Positions 40,475 to 53,413 are shown, counted from the stretch's first letter. The stretch is DNA of 55,000 bases from an uncultured Pelagibacteraceae bacterium (GCA_902513955.1 CABXOW010000010.1:1-55000), one strand, 5' to 3'. Notes: generated by a model from the sequence alone, not told the origin. Numbers and translations: made by a program.

Positions 40475-43012
40475 TTATAAAGCACCACAGCAATGTTTGA
40501 ATTTTTTTCCTGAACCGCATGAACAAGGTTCATTTCTACCAATTTTTTTGCCAGTTTTAATTTGATCTACCATTGATTTTTTGTTTTCTTCTTGTTGTTC
40601 TGTGACAACTTTTAAATTCATCAAAATAGTTACAAAATCTAATTTTAATTTATCTAGAAGGTTGGAAAATAGTTCAAAAGCTTCTTTTTTATATTCAATA
40701 AGAGGATCTCGTTGCCCATAAGATCTCAGTCCAATTACTTGTCTAAGCTGCTCTAAATATTGAATATGAGATTTCCAATTAAGGTCGATTGATTGTAAAA
40801 AAATTCTTTTTTCAATTTCTTTTGCATGATCTTCACTTAAAATTTTGATTCTTTCTTCTCTAGACTCTGAAAATTTTTTTATAATTTTTTCCTTTAATTC
40901 ACCATCTTTTGCAGAAATTAACTCTTTTAATTCTAATTCATCAAAACTTTTACCAACAATCTGTTTCAAACGATTACTAAACTCGTTACTTTTAGGATTT
41001 GATAAATTTTGAATTTTTAAATTAATAATATCTTTAATTATTTCATTCATAAATTCATCAGAATAGTCAAATATATTTTGACTATTCATGGCATTTTTTC
41101 GTTGAGAAAATACAACATGTCTTTGATCATTTAAAACATTGTCAAATTTAATTAAGGTTTTTCTAATATCGAAGTTTCTTGCTTCAACTTTTTGTTGAGC
41201 TCTTTCTAGCGCTTTATTGATCCACGGGTGATCTATGCTTTCCCCATCTTTAAGTCCCAATTTCTCTAACATTTTATTCATAGACTCTGATCCAAAAATT
41301 CTCATTAAATCATCTTCAAGACTTACATAAAATATAGAACTTCCTTCATCACCTTGTCTGCCAGATCTTCCTCTTGCTTGATTGTCAACTCTTCTTGACT
41401 CCATTCTTTCAGTTCCGACAACAAATAATCCACCTAAAGATTTTATTTTGTTTTTATCTATTTTAAGCTGATCCTCTTGGATAGATCCTTTTTTACCACC
41501 AAGCTGAATATCAACCCCTCTTCCAGAAATACTTGTTGTAATGATTACTGATTTTTCTTTACCCGCATTAGCTATTATATCTGCCTCATTTTCATGATTT
41601 TTAGCATTTAAAATAACATGTTTGATATTTTTTTTCTTTAGTAAGGTTGAATAAATTTCAGACTTGTTAATGCTAGATGTAAAAATTAAAATTGGTTGAC
41701 CTGCATTATGACGATCAACAATTTTTTCAATTATCGCGTTATTTTTTTCATTTTCTGTTCTAAAAATTTGATCATTGTAATCTTTTCTAATCATATCATT
41801 ATTAGTTGGAATAATTACAACAGTTAAATTATAAATTTCAAAAAATTCTTCAGACTCCGTTGCCGCAGTACCAGTACATCCAGATATTTTTTCATAAAGC
41901 TTGAAATAATTTTGATATGTTATTGAAGCTAAGGTTTGATTTTCTGCTTGAATATTTATTCGTTCTTTTGCTTCTAATGCTTGATGCAATCCATCACCAA
42001 ATCTTCTACCTTCAAGTATTCTGCCCGTCAGTTCGTCTATAATTTTTAAGCTTTCATCTTTAACAATATAATCTTTACCTTTTTCAAATAAATGATTAGC
42101 CCGAAGTGCTTGATTGACATGATGTACTAAATGCAAATTTTCTGGATCATAAAAGTTATTATTTTTTAAAATACCGGCACTAGAAAAGATTCTTTCTACA
42201 TTATTAATTCCATCATTGGTTAAAAGAATATTTTTTTCTTTTTCGTCTATTTCATAATCTTTATCATTCAACTGTCTTACAAGTTTATCAACAGCAAGAT
42301 ACTGAGCAGTTTTATCCTCAGCTGAACCTGATATGACTAATGGGGTTCTAGCCTCATCAATTAGACATGAGTCTATTTCATCAACTATTGAAAATGAATG
42401 TTCTCTTTGAACCATTTCATTCTCTGAAAATTTCATATTATCTCTCAAGTAATCAAATCCAAGCTCACTGTTTGTTGCATATGTAATATCACAATTATAA
42501 TTTCTCTTTCGCACATTATCATCTTGATCGTTATTGATGTAACCAGAAGACAAACCTAAAAAGTTATAAATTTGTCCCATTTCGATAGAGTCTCTTTTTG
42601 CCAGATAATCATTTACAGTAACAATATGAACACCTTTTTCATTGAGTGCATTTAAGTATGCAGCAAGAGAAATTGTAAGAGTTTTACCTTCTCCTGTTCT
42701 CATTTCGGCAATCTTGCCCTCATGAAGAACAACTCCTCCGATTATTTGAACATCAAAGTGTCTTTCATTTCGTGTTCTTTTTGAAGCCTCTCTTACCAAT
42801 GCAAATGCCTCAGGCAAAAGTTCATCCAAGGTTTTTCCTTGCTTAATTTGCTCTTTATATTCTTGGGTTTTTTTTGGAAAATCTGAGTCATCAATTTTTT
42901 TAAATTGATCTTCAAGTGAATTTATTGTTTTTACAATTTTACTGATTCTATCCAATTCTTTTTGATTGCTAGATTTAATAAATTTTGTAATTAGATTTAA
43001 TGGATTAAACAT
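40475..43012 (-). CDS. secA: Protein translocase ATPase SecA
   Basis: The ATPase motor of the Sec translocon. The 845-residue protein shows the Walker A (EMRTGEGKT), DEADlike DEIDSCLIDEARTPL, GRQGDEGSS and a C-terminal SEC-C zinc motif (CSCGSGKKFKHCC) that binds SecB/ribosomes. It converges on accA with a three-base gap. Confidence 0.97.
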   Translation of the reverse strand: MFNPLNLITKFIKSSNQKELDRISKIVKTINSLEDQFKKIDDSDFPKKTQEYKEQIKQGKTLDELLPEAFALVREASKRTRNERHFDVQIIGGVVLHEGKIAEMRTGEGKTLTISLAAYLNALNEKGVHIVTVNDYLAKRDSIEMGQIYNFLGLSSGYINNDQDDNVRKRNYNCDITYATNSELGFDYLRDNMKFSENEMVQREHSFSIVDEIDSCLIDEARTPLVISGSAEDKTAQYLAVDKLVRQLNDKDYEIDEKEKNILLTNDGINNVERIFSSAGILKNNNFYDPENLHLVHHVNQALRANHLFEKGKDYIVKDESLKIIDELTGRILEGRRFGDGLHQALEAKERINIQAENQTLASITYQNYFKLYEKISGCTGTAATESEEFFEIYNLTVVIIPTNNDMIRKDYNDQIFRTENEKNNAIIEKIVDRHNAGQPILIFTSSINKSEIYSTLLKKKNIKHVILNAKNHENEADIIANAGKEKSVIITTSISGRGVDIQLGGKKGSIQEDQLKIDKNKIKSLGGLFVVGTERMESRRVDNQARGRSGRQGDEGSSIFYVSLEDDLMRIFGSESMNKMLEKLGLKDGESIDHPWINKALERAQQKVEARNFDIRKTLIKFDNVLNDQRHVVFSQRKNAMNSQNIFDYSDEFMNEIIKDIINLKIQNLSNPKSNEFSNRLKQIVGKSFDELELKELISAKDGELKEKIIKKFSESREERIKILSEDHAKEIEKRIFLQSIDLNWKSHIQYLEQLRQVIGLRSYGQRDPLIEYKKEAFELFSNLLDKLKLDFVTILMNLKVVTEQQEENKKSMVDQIKTGKKIGRNEPCSCGSGKKFKHCCGAL

Positions 43013-43077
43013 GAGTATTTGATTTATTCTTTACTTATATTGTTTAATATATGTATTAAATAATTATTTTAAATACT

Positions 43078-44379
43078 ATGGGAATTAATTTATCAAACTT
43101 TTTATCTTCAAAATCAAAAAATGCTAGAATGATTGATTTTCAAGACCTTGATCATGTTGATGGTCTATCCATTTCTATTGTTAGTGCAAATTTGTACAAT
43201 GATAATAGAGATGACTTATCAATGTTTTATTTTAGAGATGGAGCTAATTATGCTTCAGTATATACGCAGTCAAAAATAGTATCTGAGAATATTAAATGGA
43301 ATTTAAAGCAAAATAGCAAAAGAATTTATTCCCTTCTAGTTAACACTCGGAATGCCAATGCTTTTACTGGTAAACAAGGATATGAAAGTTTAAAGAAATT
43401 ATCAGAAATTGTTTCATCTGAATTAACTAAAAAACAAGAGCAAGATGAGAATATTCCAAAAAAAATTACCTCAAAAGATATAATGTTTGGTTGTACAGGA
43501 ACTATTGGAGAACCTTATCCTTATGAAAAAATCTCTCATCAAATCCCAAATTTAACAAATAAAATTAAATATACCCAAAATAAATTTATTTGGATGAAAG
43601 CTGCACTTGGTATTATGACAACTGATACTAAGCCTAAGTTAGCAATGGAGGAGTGTACAATTGCAAATAAAAAAATTAAGATTTATGGAATAGCAAAAGG
43701 TTCAGGGATGATCCATCCCAAAATGGCAACTACATTAGCTTATGTTTTTACTGATGCGAAACTATCTAATGATATTTTAAACAAGTTACTTAAAAAAAAT
43801 ATTTCAACAACCTTTAATGCTATAACTTGTGATGGTGATACAAGCACTAATGATATGGCAACTATTTTTGCAACTGGTAAAGCAGATAACGCTCAAATTA
43901 AAAATATTAATGATAAAAAGATACAAAATTTTGACAAGGCTTTAAATAAGGTTTTATTAAATTTAGCAAAAAGAGTTGTTTCAGATGGAGAAGGATCTTC
44001 AAAATTTATAACTGTTAATGTTAAAAAATGTAAATCAGAAATAGAAGCTAAGCAAATTGCTCTTTCAATTGCTAACTCACCTCTAGTAAAGACTGCTATT
44101 GCGGGTGAAGATCCTAATTGGGGAAGAGTTATAATGGCGATTGGTAAAGCTGGACCAAAAATAAATTTAAAAAAACTATTAATTAAATTTGGAGATATTA
44201 AAATTGTAAGAGATGGAAAACTATATCAAAATTACGATGAAACAAAAACTTTAGAATATATGAAAAATGAAAATATCGATCTTGGTATTGAAATATTTAC
44301 AGGAACAAAAAGTTTTACTGTTTATACAATGGACTTCACGAAAAAATACATTGATATTAATGCAGATTATAGAAGTTAA
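43078..44379 (+). CDS. argJ: Bifunctional glutamate N-acetyltransferase (ornithine acetyltransferase)
   Basis: Recycles the acetyl group in arginine synthesis, and in bifunctional forms also acetylates glutamate with acetyl-CoA. The self-cleavage site is visible as KGSGMIHPKMATTLAYVFTD, with the threonine nucleophile in MAT. Other parts are FNAITCDGDTSTNDM and IAGEDPNWGRVIMAIGKAG. The 433-residue size is a little longer than average. The region between this gene and divergent secA is 65 bases. Confidence 0.93.
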   Translation: MGINLSNFLSSKSKNARMIDFQDLDHVDGLSISIVSANLYNDNRDDLSMFYFRDGANYASVYTQSKIVSENIKWNLKQNSKRIYSLLVNTRNANAFTGKQGYESLKKLSEIVSSELTKKQEQDENIPKKITSKDIMFGCTGTIGEPYPYEKISHQIPNLTNKIKYTQNKFIWMKAALGIMTTDTKPKLAMEECTIANKKIKIYGIAKGSGMIHPKMATTLAYVFTDAKLSNDILNKLLKKNISTTFNAITCDGDTSTNDMATIFATGKADNAQIKNINDKKIQNFDKALNKVLLNLAKRVVSDGEGSSKFITVNVKKCKSEIEAKQIALSIANSPLVKTAIAGEDPNWGRVIMAIGKAGPKINLKKLLIKFGDIKIVRDGKLYQNYDETKTLEYMKNENIDLGIEIFTGTKSFTVYTMDFTKKYIDINADYRS

Positions 44380-44418
44380 GAGTATTGAAAATTTTTTATA
44401 AATTATTAAATAAATAAT

Positions 44419-44835
44419 ATGATCAAATATAAATTAGCATGTAAACATTGTCAGACAACCTTTGATAGTTGGTTTGCTTCATCAAAAGAATTTGAAAAAT
44501 TAAAAAAAAATAATTTTTTAGTTTGCCATGTTTGCAATTCCACAAAAGTAGATAAAACTCTTATGGCACCAAGTGTAACGAATAACAAGAAAGACTTACA
44601 ATTAAAAAAATACGACAATATAAAAAAAACTATCAAAAGTTATCAAAAATTTATTAAAGAAAATTTTAAGTTTGTTGGTGAAAATTTTGCTTATGAAGCT
44701 CGATCTATACATTATGACTCCAAAAAAAAAATCAAGGGAATTTATGGAAATGCCTCTAAAAAAGATCTTTTAGAACTAAAGGAGGAAGGCATTGATGCTC
44801 AAGTGATACCTTGGGTAGAAGATAAGGAAAATTAG
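44419..44835 (+). CDS. DUF1178 family protein
   Basis: A 138-residue protein of an uncharacterised alphaproteobacterial family. The N-terminal zinc-ribbon-like CKHCQTTFDSWF and CHVCNSTKVDKTLMAPS, and the C-terminal YGNASKKDLLELKEEGI and PWVEDK are typical. It probably binds zinc, but the function is not known. The end overlaps ubiG by four bases, convergently. Confidence 0.9.
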   Translation: MIKYKLACKHCQTTFDSWFASSKEFEKLKKNNFLVCHVCNSTKVDKTLMAPSVTNNKKDLQLKKYDNIKKTIKSYQKFIKENFKFVGENFAYEARSIHYDSKKKIKGIYGNASKKDLLELKEEGIDAQVIPWVEDKEN

Positions 44836-45554
44836 ACTTTTATAAATTTTGCAATATAGTTAATCGAAGTATCTGAAGAGACACTCCATTCATCTTTAAC
44901 TAAATTAAAATTCATTCCATCTAATTTTTTTAATTTTAAATTATTTTTACCCAAAATTTTTTTTAGATCTTCAGGTTTTACAAATTTTTCCCAGTCATGA
45001 GTACCTATTGGAAGCCACCTCAAAACATACTCCGCCCCAATAATTGCAAACATATATGATTTTAATGTTTTATTTAAGGTTGCAACAAACATAAGCCCAT
45101 TTTTTTTTAGAAGTTTTGAGCAAGAGTTAATAAAAAAATTAATATCTTCAACATGTTCAATAATTTCCATATTTAAAATTACATCAAATTTTTTCTTAAT
45201 TTTTAATTTTTCAGGAGATGAACACAAATAATTAATTTTAAGTTTATTTTTTTTTGCATGTAATTTAGCAATATTAATATTTTTATTTGATGCATCAATT
45301 CCAGTTACATTCGCACCTAATCTTGTCATTGGCTCAGATAGAAGTCCTCCTCCACATCCTATATCCAATATATTGATTTTATCTAAAGGTTTCTTTTTAA
45401 CTTTTAATTTAAAATTACTAATAATATTTTCTTTGATATATTTAATTCTTATTGGATTAAATTTATGAAGAGGTTTAAATTTTCCGCTGGGGTCCCACCA
45501 TTCAGCTGCCATTTTTGAAAATTTTTCAATTTCTTTTTTATTTACACTGCCCAT
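44832..45554 (-). CDS. ubiG: Ubiquinone biosynthesis O-methyltransferase
   Basis: A class I SAM-dependent methyltransferase that performs both O-methylations of ubiquinone synthesis. The 240-residue protein has the family start EWWDPSGKFKPLHKFNPIRI, the SAM-binding ILDIGCGGGLLSEP, and DVILNMEIIEHVED. It is divergent from lysC with 78 bases between. Confidence 0.94.
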   Translation of the reverse strand: MGSVNKKEIEKFSKMAAEWWDPSGKFKPLHKFNPIRIKYIKENIISNFKLKVKKKPLDKINILDIGCGGGLLSEPMTRLGANVTGIDASNKNINIAKLHAKKNKLKINYLCSSPEKLKIKKKFDVILNMEIIEHVEDINFFINSCSKLLKKNGLMFVATLNKTLKSYMFAIIGAEYVLRWLPIGTHDWEKFVKPEDLKKILGKNNLKLKKLDGMNFNLVKDEWSVSSDTSINYIAKFIKV

Positions 45555-45632
45555 TATCGATAATTAGTTGACATAACAATTAAGATGTATTTTATCAATT
45601 ATTTATTAAATTATAATAAATAAATTAGATCA

Positions 45633-46844
45633 ATGAAAACTGTTGTTTTAAAATTTGGTGGAACTTCTGTAGGAAGTATAGAAAGAATTAAAAAGGTATG
45701 TAAAATTATTGCTTCCTATAAAAAAAAGAAAAATAAAGTCATAGTAATTTCCTCTGCTATGAGTGGTGTTACCAATGAACTTGTTAATAAATCTAAGTTA
45801 ATTAGTAACAATTTTGATAAAGCAGAATATGATACTTTGTTATCGACAGGTGAACAAGTTTCTTGTGCTTTAATAGCTGGAAGATTAAATCATATTGGGT
45901 TTAAATCTAGATCGTGGCTATCTTGGCAAATACCAATAGTAACTGAGGGTCCTTACTCAGCTTCAAGAATAAATAAAGTATTTTCAAAAGTACTTCAAAA
46001 CTATGTTAAAAGCGGAGGAATTCCTATTATCACAGGCTTTCAAGGAATAAACAATGAGTTAAGACTAACAACTATTGGAAGAAGTGGCTCAGATGCTACA
46101 GCAATAATGTTAGCTAAATTTATCAAAGCAGAAGAGTGTATTATTTATACTGATGTAGATGGAGTTTATACTACTGATCCTAGACAATACAAAAAAGCAA
46201 AAAAAATTAAAAAAATCTTTTATGATGAAATGTTAGAAATGGCATCTCTAGGTTCAAAAGTAATGCAACCAACTTCAGTTCAAGATGCCAAATTGAGTAA
46301 AATAGACATACAGGTTAAATCTTCATTTATTTCTAAACCAGGAACTTTGATTACAAATTCATCAAAAGCTTTTAGTGATCAAATAATAACTGGAATTTCT
46401 TCAACAAAAAATGATGCAAAAATTACAATTGAAGGAGTTAAAGATAGACCAGGGGTTGCGGCATCTATTTTCAAACCTTTGTCCAAAAATTTAATAAATG
46501 TAGATATGGTTGTTCAGAATATTTCTCTTAATGGCAAAGAAACAGATCTTACATTTACAATCAAATCTGATGATTTAAAAAAAGCAGAGAAATTTATCAA
46601 ACAAAATAAAAAAATTTCTTACAAAAAATTATCTTTTGATAAAAATGTGTCTAAAGTATCAATTATTGGTGTTGGAATGATAACAACTCCTGGAATAACT
46701 TATCGAATGTTTCAGGCTTTAGCTTCAAAAAAGATAAATATTTTGGTAATCTCTACATCTGAAATAAAAATTTCAGTTTTAATTTCTGCCAATCAAGTTA
46801 AAAAGGCTATAGCTGTTTTGCATAAAGAATTTAAATTAGACTAA
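45633..46844 (+). CDS. lysC: Aspartate kinase
   Basis: Phosphorylates aspartate, the first step to lysine, threonine and methionine. The 403-residue protein shows [37 protein letters not shown] and [12 protein letters not shown], then two C-terminal ACT domains ([17 protein letters not shown] and [19 protein letters not shown]), where feedback inhibitors bind. ispG follows after five bases. Confidence 0.96.
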   Translation: MKTVVLKFGGTSVGSIERIKKVCKIIASYKKKKNKVIVISSAMSGVTNELVNKSKLISNNFDKAEYDTLLSTGEQVSCALIAGRLNHIGFKSRSWLSWQIPIVTEGPYSASRINKVFSKVLQNYVKSGGIPIITGFQGINNELRLTTIGRSGSDATAIMLAKFIKAEECIIYTDVDGVYTTDPRQYKKAKKIKKIFYDEMLEMASLGSKVMQPTSVQDAKLSKIDIQVKSSFISKPGTLITNSSKAFSDQIITGISSTKNDAKITIEGVKDRPGVAASIFKPLSKNLINVDMVVQNISLNGKETDLTFTIKSDDLKKAEKFIKQNKKISYKKLSFDKNVSKVSIIGVGMITTPGITYRMFQALASKKINILVISTSEIKISVLISANQVKKAIAVLHKEFKLD

Positions 46845-46849
46845 ATTTT

Positions 46850-47950
46850 ATGAGCCTCAGGCCTTTCAGAAATATTAACCGAAGAAAAACTAAAGTAATA
46901 AATGTTGGAGATGTAAAAATTGGTGGGGACAATCCAATTTCAGTTCAGTCGATGACAAATACTTTGACAACTGATGTTAAAGCCACAATCAATCAAATAA
47001 ATGAAATTCATGAAGAAGGTGCAGATGTTGTAAGAGTTTCATGTCCTGATGAAGAATCGACAAAAGCATTAAAAAAAATAATTCATAGTGTGGAATTACC
47101 AATTATTGCTGACATTCATTTCCATTATAAACGTGCAATAGAAGCCGCTGAAAATGGTGCAAAATGTTTAAGAATAAACCCAGGTAATATAGGTGACAAA
47201 AAAAAAATTCACGATGTTTTAAGTGCTGCAAAAAATAACGGTTGCTCAATAAGGATTGGAGTTAATGCAGGGTCACTTGAAAAAGATATTCTTGAAAAAT
47301 ATAAAGAACCTTGTCCAGAAGCACTAGTTGAAAGCGCTTTAAGAAATATTAAAGTTTTAGAAGATCAAAATTTTTTTAACTTCAAAGTTAGTGTTAAGTC
47401 GTCAGATGTTTTTTTATCAATTGCAGCCTACCGACAACTTTCAAAAGCAATGGATTATCCATTGCATCTTGGAATTACAGAAGCTGGAAGCTTTGTTTCA
47501 GGAAGCGTTAAATCATCTATTGGGCTTGGAACGCTACTTTTGGAGGGAATTGGTGATACTATTCGAATTTCACTTTCTGAAGATCCGGTAAAAGAAATTA
47601 AAATTGGTAATGAGATTTTAAAGTCATTAGGATTAAGAAATAGAGGTGTAAAAATTATATCTTGTCCTTCATGTGCAAGACAAGCATTCCAAGTAATTGA
47701 TACTGTTAAGATTTTAGAGACAAAATTATCACATATAAAAACACCAGTTACACTGTCAATAATTGGATGTGTAGTTAATGGACCAGGTGAAGCAGCAATG
47801 ACAGATGTAGGTATTACAGGTGGCGGTAAAGGCAACAATATGCTTTATCTTTCAGGAGTTCAGAGTAATAAAGTCTTAACAGATAAAATAATAGATAAAG
47901 TTGTCTCTGAAGTTGAAAAAAAAGCCTCAGAGCTAGAAAAAAAACAATGA
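46850..47950 (+). CDS. ispG: 4-hydroxy-3-methylbut-2-enyl diphosphate synthase (IspG)
   Basis: An iron-sulfur enzyme of the non-mevalonate isoprenoid pathway. The 366-residue protein shows [22 protein letters not shown], the cluster cysteines in CPSCARQ and in [11 protein letters not shown], and ITGGGKGN. It occupies a lysC-ispG-prfA order where many alphaproteobacteria have ptsP between lysC and prfA. The stop overlaps the prfA ATG by four bases. Confidence 0.95.
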   Translation: MSLRPFRNINRRKTKVINVGDVKIGGDNPISVQSMTNTLTTDVKATINQINEIHEEGADVVRVSCPDEESTKALKKIIHSVELPIIADIHFHYKRAIEAAENGAKCLRINPGNIGDKKKIHDVLSAAKNNGCSIRIGVNAGSLEKDILEKYKEPCPEALVESALRNIKVLEDQNFFNFKVSVKSSDVFLSIAAYRQLSKAMDYPLHLGITEAGSFVSGSVKSSIGLGTLLLEGIGDTIRISLSEDPVKEIKIGNEILKSLGLRNRGVKIISCPSCARQAFQVIDTVKILETKLSHIKTPVTLSIIGCVVNGPGEAAMTDVGITGGGKGNNMLYLSGVQSNKVLTDKIIDKVVSEVEKKASELEKKQ

Positions 47951-49020
47951 TACCCTCAAAAACAATTGAAGAATTAATATTAAAACATTCAACTTTAGAA
48001 AAAGATCTGTCTTCAGGTGAAATTGATAAAAAGTTATTTGCTGAAAAATCAAAAGAATATGCCGATGTAAATCAAATTATAGAAAATGCTAAAAAATATC
48101 TATCTTATAAAAATGATAAAAAAGAATTAGAAAAAATACTAGATGATAATTCTGCAGATAAAGAATTAAAAGATATGGCTGAATTAGAATTATCAGATTT
48201 AAAGATTGAATTTGAAAAAAATGAAAAAAAATTAAAATTATTTTTACTTCCAAAGGACGAAGCTGATAAAAAAAATGCTATTATTGAAATAAGAGCAGGA
48301 ACAGGAGGATTGGAAGCAAGTTTGTTTGCTTCGGATCTTTTTAAGATGTATGAAAAAGTAAGTCATAAAAAAAAATGGATACTAGAATTAATATCAATCT
48401 CAAGAAGTGATGCCGGAGGGTTAAAAGAGGTTATAGCATCTATTAAAGGAACCAACATTTACTCAACTTTGAAATATGAAAGTGGTGTTCATAGAGTACA
48501 AAGGGTGCCAGATACCGAAACTCAAGGAAGGGTTCATACTTCAGCTGCTACAGTTGCGGTATTGCCTGAAGCTGAGGAAGTTGATTTAAAAATAGAAGAG
48601 TCTGATCTTAGAATAGATGTATTTAGAGCAGGTGGACCAGGAGGACAATCAGTCAATACTACCGATAGTGCTGTTAGAATTACTCATATTCCAACAGGGC
48701 TTTCTGTCTCTCAACAAGATGAAAAATCTCAACATAAAAACAAAGCCAAAGGTATGAAAATTTTAAGGTCTAGATTATATGAATTAGAAAGATCAAGAAT
48801 TGATCAAGAAAGATCACAGGATAGAAAAACAAAAATTGGAACCGGTGATAGATCAGAAAGAATTAGAACTTATAATTTTCCACAAGGAAGAGTTACAGAT
48901 CACAGAATTAATTTAACACTTCATAGATTAGAAGAATTTTTAGAGGGAGAGGCGTTTGATGAGATGATAGAGTCATTGACATTGCAAGCACAAGAAGACA
49001 GTTTAAGCAGTTTGAATTAA
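47947..49020 (+). CDS. prfA: Peptide chain release factor 1
   Basis: Recognises UAA and UAG stop codons and triggers peptide release. The 357-residue protein has the GGQ motif ([20 protein letters not shown]) and the RF1-type stretch with the codon-reading motif near [21 protein letters not shown]. The glutamine of GGQ is the substrate of PrmC, encoded directly downstream without a gap. Confidence 0.97.
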   Translation: MIPSKTIEELILKHSTLEKDLSSGEIDKKLFAEKSKEYADVNQIIENAKKYLSYKNDKKELEKILDDNSADKELKDMAELELSDLKIEFEKNEKKLKLFLLPKDEADKKNAIIEIRAGTGGLEASLFASDLFKMYEKVSHKKKWILELISISRSDAGGLKEVIASIKGTNIYSTLKYESGVHRVQRVPDTETQGRVHTSAATVAVLPEAEEVDLKIEESDLRIDVFRAGGPGGQSVNTTDSAVRITHIPTGLSVSQQDEKSQHKNKAKGMKILRSRLYELERSRIDQERSQDRKTKIGTGDRSERIRTYNFPQGRVTDHRINLTLHRLEEFLEGEAFDEMIESLTLQAQEDSLSSLN

Positions 49021-49863
49021 ATGAATATTCAGTCAGCAGTTATAGAAGGAACAAATTTTTTAAAAGATAGATCTATTCTATCAGCTCAACTTGATACCGA
49101 AATCTTAATGGCAAAAGTTTTAGGTACAAACCGTGAATACATTATTTTAAATGATAATAAAGTTTTAGAGAAAAAAAATTTAGAATATTTTAAAAAATTA
49201 GTCCAAGAGCGAGCCACTAGAAAACCAATAGCCTATCTTTTAAAAAAAAAATTTTTTTGGAATAGTGAATTTTATGTAAATAAAAATACTCTTATTCCAA
49301 GACCTGATACAGAGCTTATTATCGAGAAAGTTTTAAAAATAACTAAAAATAAAAATAAACTTAATCTACTTGATATTGGTGTCGGTTCAGGGTGTATTCT
49401 TTTGAGTATTTTAAAGGAGAGAAAAAATTTTTATGGAACTGGAATAGATATCAGTAAAAACTCCTTAGAAATATGCAAAATAAATGCAAAAAAACTCCTT
49501 GTAGATGGAAGAGTAAAGTTTTTTAAATCAGATGTTGACAAATTTGATCAAGGCAAATATGATTTAATTGTTTCTAATCCCCCTTATATAAAAAGATGTG
49601 ATTTAAAATATTTGGAGAGTGATGTTATAAAGTTTGAGCCAAAATTAGCTTTAGATGGTGGATTAGACGGTTTATCAGTGATCAGAAAAGTAATAAAAAA
49701 ATCGTCTGAGCTGTTAAAAAAAAATGGAAAATTTATTTTAGAGATTGGTTTTGATCAAAAAAATAAAGTAGTTAAATTATTAAACAATAAAGGCTTTTAT
49801 ATAAATAGTACTATCAAGGATCTGGCAAAGAAAGATCGATGCATTATTAGTACCAAGATATAA
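49021..49863 (+). CDS. prmC: Release factor glutamine methyltransferase
   Basis: Methylates the GGQ glutamine of release factors with SAM. The 280-residue protein has the N-terminal helical domain, LIPRPDTELIIEKV, the SAM site LLDIGVGSGCILLS, and the catalytic SNPPYIK. It begins on the base after the prfA stop, the standard prfA-prmC pairing. Confidence 0.95.
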   Translation: MNIQSAVIEGTNFLKDRSILSAQLDTEILMAKVLGTNREYIILNDNKVLEKKNLEYFKKLVQERATRKPIAYLLKKKFFWNSEFYVNKNTLIPRPDTELIIEKVLKITKNKNKLNLLDIGVGSGCILLSILKERKNFYGTGIDISKNSLEICKINAKKLLVDGRVKFFKSDVDKFDQGKYDLIVSNPPYIKRCDLKYLESDVIKFEPKLALDGGLDGLSVIRKVIKKSSELLKKNGKFILEIGFDQKNKVVKLLNNKGFYINSTIKDLAKKDRCIISTKI

Positions 49864-49875
49864 TTAATTAATTTT

Positions 49876-50280
49876 ATGGTAACATTTAGAAATAATAATA
49901 ACGTTAGAAGAAACAATTTTAGACGAAACGATAGAAATTTTAAGAACAATGGAGATAGACCTAAATTTGGATCAAATTATTCAAACAATGATAGCTTTAA
50001 GAGAAAAGCTCCCGGCAGAAACAACCATAATGCTCCAAAATTAATTGAAAAATATAATGATTTAGCAAGAGAAGCCTCTTCAAATGGAGATAAAATATTA
50101 TCTGAAAATTATCTTCAGCATGCCGATCACTTTACAAGAGTTTTAAATGAACAAGAAAATTATAAAAAATTAAAATTTGCTGAAAATAAATCAACCGAAA
50201 TTTTAACCGATTCACAAGAATTAGCTGATAAATCTGAACAAATTAATACCGAAAAAAAAAAAATCATAGCAAAGATTTAA
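49876..50280 (+). CDS. DUF4167 family protein
   Basis: A 134-residue protein with a long Asn/Arg-rich N-terminus (RNNNNVRRNNFRRNDRNFKN) and a conserved central helix pair (APKLIEKYNDLAREASSNGDKILSENYLQHADHFTRVLNE). This is the DUF4167 pattern, found next to prmC in alphaproteobacteria. The basic disordered part suggests RNA binding. The function is not established. Confidence 0.88.
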   Translation: MVTFRNNNNVRRNNFRRNDRNFKNNGDRPKFGSNYSNNDSFKRKAPGRNNHNAPKLIEKYNDLAREASSNGDKILSENYLQHADHFTRVLNEQENYKKLKFAENKSTEILTDSQELADKSEQINTEKKKIIAKI

Positions 50281-50309
50281 ACAATTTCTAAAAAATAATC
50301 TGAAGCAAA

Positions 50310-51602
50310 TTATTTTAATCCAATAATTTTTTCAGATTTAAGAACATTTAGCTTAATTCTAATAGTTTCAAATAGCTCTCTATTTTTTCCTTTTAAAACC
50401 TTACCAGAAGGAAGTTTTAAGGTTTGAGAATTAACTTTTTTTCCATTAACAATAACTTCATAATGTAGATGAGGACCTGTTGATTTTCCCGTTGAACCAA
50501 CATAACCAATTGTTTGACCTTGTTTAACTCTGACGCCATTTTTAATTCCTCTTGCAAATTTAGACATATGAGCATAGACAGTTTGATATGTTGAGTTATG
50601 CCTAATTTTAACACAATTTCCACCACCTCCACACCAGCCAGCTTTTTTTACTATACCATTTCCAGACGCCATAATTGGTGTTCCCATAGGAGCCGCAAAA
50701 TCAGTTCCTCTATGCATTTTGTTAAATCCATCAATTGGATGCTTTCTCATTCCAAATGATGAAGATAGTCTTGCACCGTTGATAGGTGATTTCATCAATG
50801 CTTTTTGCACACTTTTTCCATTTTTATTATAATGACCCTCAAGATTTTCTTTATCAAAATAATACAATGAATTATCTTGACCACTCAATTTAAGATTTGC
50901 AAAAAGAATTTCTCCAGTTTCAATTACTTTTTTATTCTTATCAATAAAAACTTCATACATAATTTGAAACTTATCTTCTTTTCGAATATCTCTTTGAAAA
51001 TCTACTTGAAAACCATAAATTCTTGCAAATTCAATTATTGTATTTGGAGGAATATTTTGATCAGTAGCAGCTTTATAAAGACTTTGTAGTATTATATTTT
51101 CTTTATAAATAATTTTTTTATCTAATTTAATAGCTAATATTTTTTCATTAAATTTTGTATCTTCACTATTTTTTGATAAATAAATTTTTTCTGTATTAGA
51201 AATTTGAAAAATGAATTCTTTTATTTTATTGTTAGTTTGATCTATAGTAATCTGAATTTTTTGATTAGTTTTTAATTTATTAATATTAATTTTTTTAGTA
51301 AGATTTTCTTTAATAGTTTTAATCTCTTCTTTATCAATCGAGTAATTATTTAGTATTTTATCAAAAGTTTCACCAGATTTGATTTTATGATTATATTTTT
51401 TGTATCTAGGTTCTAAGTTATTAATAATTTCATTAAGTGTTTTCTTTACATAAATATTATCAATAAAATTATAGTATTGTTCACTATTTAAATTTTTTTG
51501 ATAACCAGATAAAGTTGCAATCATTATTGTAAAAATTACCAAAAAAATTAATCCTAATATTTTTAAGTTTTTATAAAAAAATTGTGTAAGTTTTTTTGGC
51601 AT
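50310..51602 (-). CDS. M23 family peptidoglycan endopeptidase
   Basis: A murein hydrolase of the LytM/M23 class acting in the periplasm. The 430-residue protein has an N-terminal membrane anchor (about 12-30, LKILGLIFLVIFTIMIATL), a LysM-like stretch (HKIKSGETFDKILNNYSI) and the C-terminal M23 domain. The zinc ligands are visible in HRGTDFAAP, and HMSK and HLHYE are also present. It lies just upstream of the rRNA operon on the opposite strand. Confidence 0.92.
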   Translation of the reverse strand: MPKKLTQFFYKNLKILGLIFLVIFTIMIATLSGYQKNLNSEQYYNFIDNIYVKKTLNEIINNLEPRYKKYNHKIKSGETFDKILNNYSIDKEEIKTIKENLTKKININKLKTNQKIQITIDQTNNKIKEFIFQISNTEKIYLSKNSEDTKFNEKILAIKLDKKIIYKENIILQSLYKAATDQNIPPNTIIEFARIYGFQVDFQRDIRKEDKFQIMYEVFIDKNKKVIETGEILFANLKLSGQDNSLYYFDKENLEGHYNKNGKSVQKALMKSPINGARLSSSFGMRKHPIDGFNKMHRGTDFAAPMGTPIMASGNGIVKKAGWCGGGGNCVKIRHNSTYQTVYAHMSKFARGIKNGVRVKQGQTIGYVGSTGKSTGPHLHYEVIVNGKKVNSQTLKLPSGKVLKGKNRELFETIRIKLNVLKSEKIIGLK

Positions 51603-51938
51603 TTAAAAATGTTTGATTAGAATTATTAGTTTAGCAGTATCAAAAAATCAAAAAAAACCCTATAAAATCATCAATTTTTAGCATTTTTTTTATTCTTAAA
51701 TGCTTGATTTCCTTTTATTTTAGCCTATAAGCATCGAACTTTCTCACGAATATTATTGTTAACACAATAGATTAGTGAGTATTATTGGGCTTTTTAGGCC
51801 CAATTAGCTATTTAAAAAGTAAAAATTTAAGAAGAGAAGTGTGGACGGTTAAGGTTACCAAAAATTTGTCGTACACACTTCAACATTATATAAATTTTAT
51901 TCTTAGAATTTATATAGAAGCTAGTGTGCGCCGTTTTT
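51603..51938 (+). promoter_or_regulatory. rRNA operon leader region
   Basis: A 336-base region without a gene. A promoter candidate is TTGATT (51704-51709), 16 bases, TATAAG (51726-51731), with transcription starting near 51738. Downstream is a perfect seven-pair hairpin ATTGGGC/GCCCAAT (51784-51804), and further on an imperfect long-range pairing of the GAAGTGTG and CACACTTC pieces (51836-51885). I saw no convincing boxA. The rest is AT-rich. Confidence 0.55.
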
Positions 51939-53413
<1,475 letters not shown>
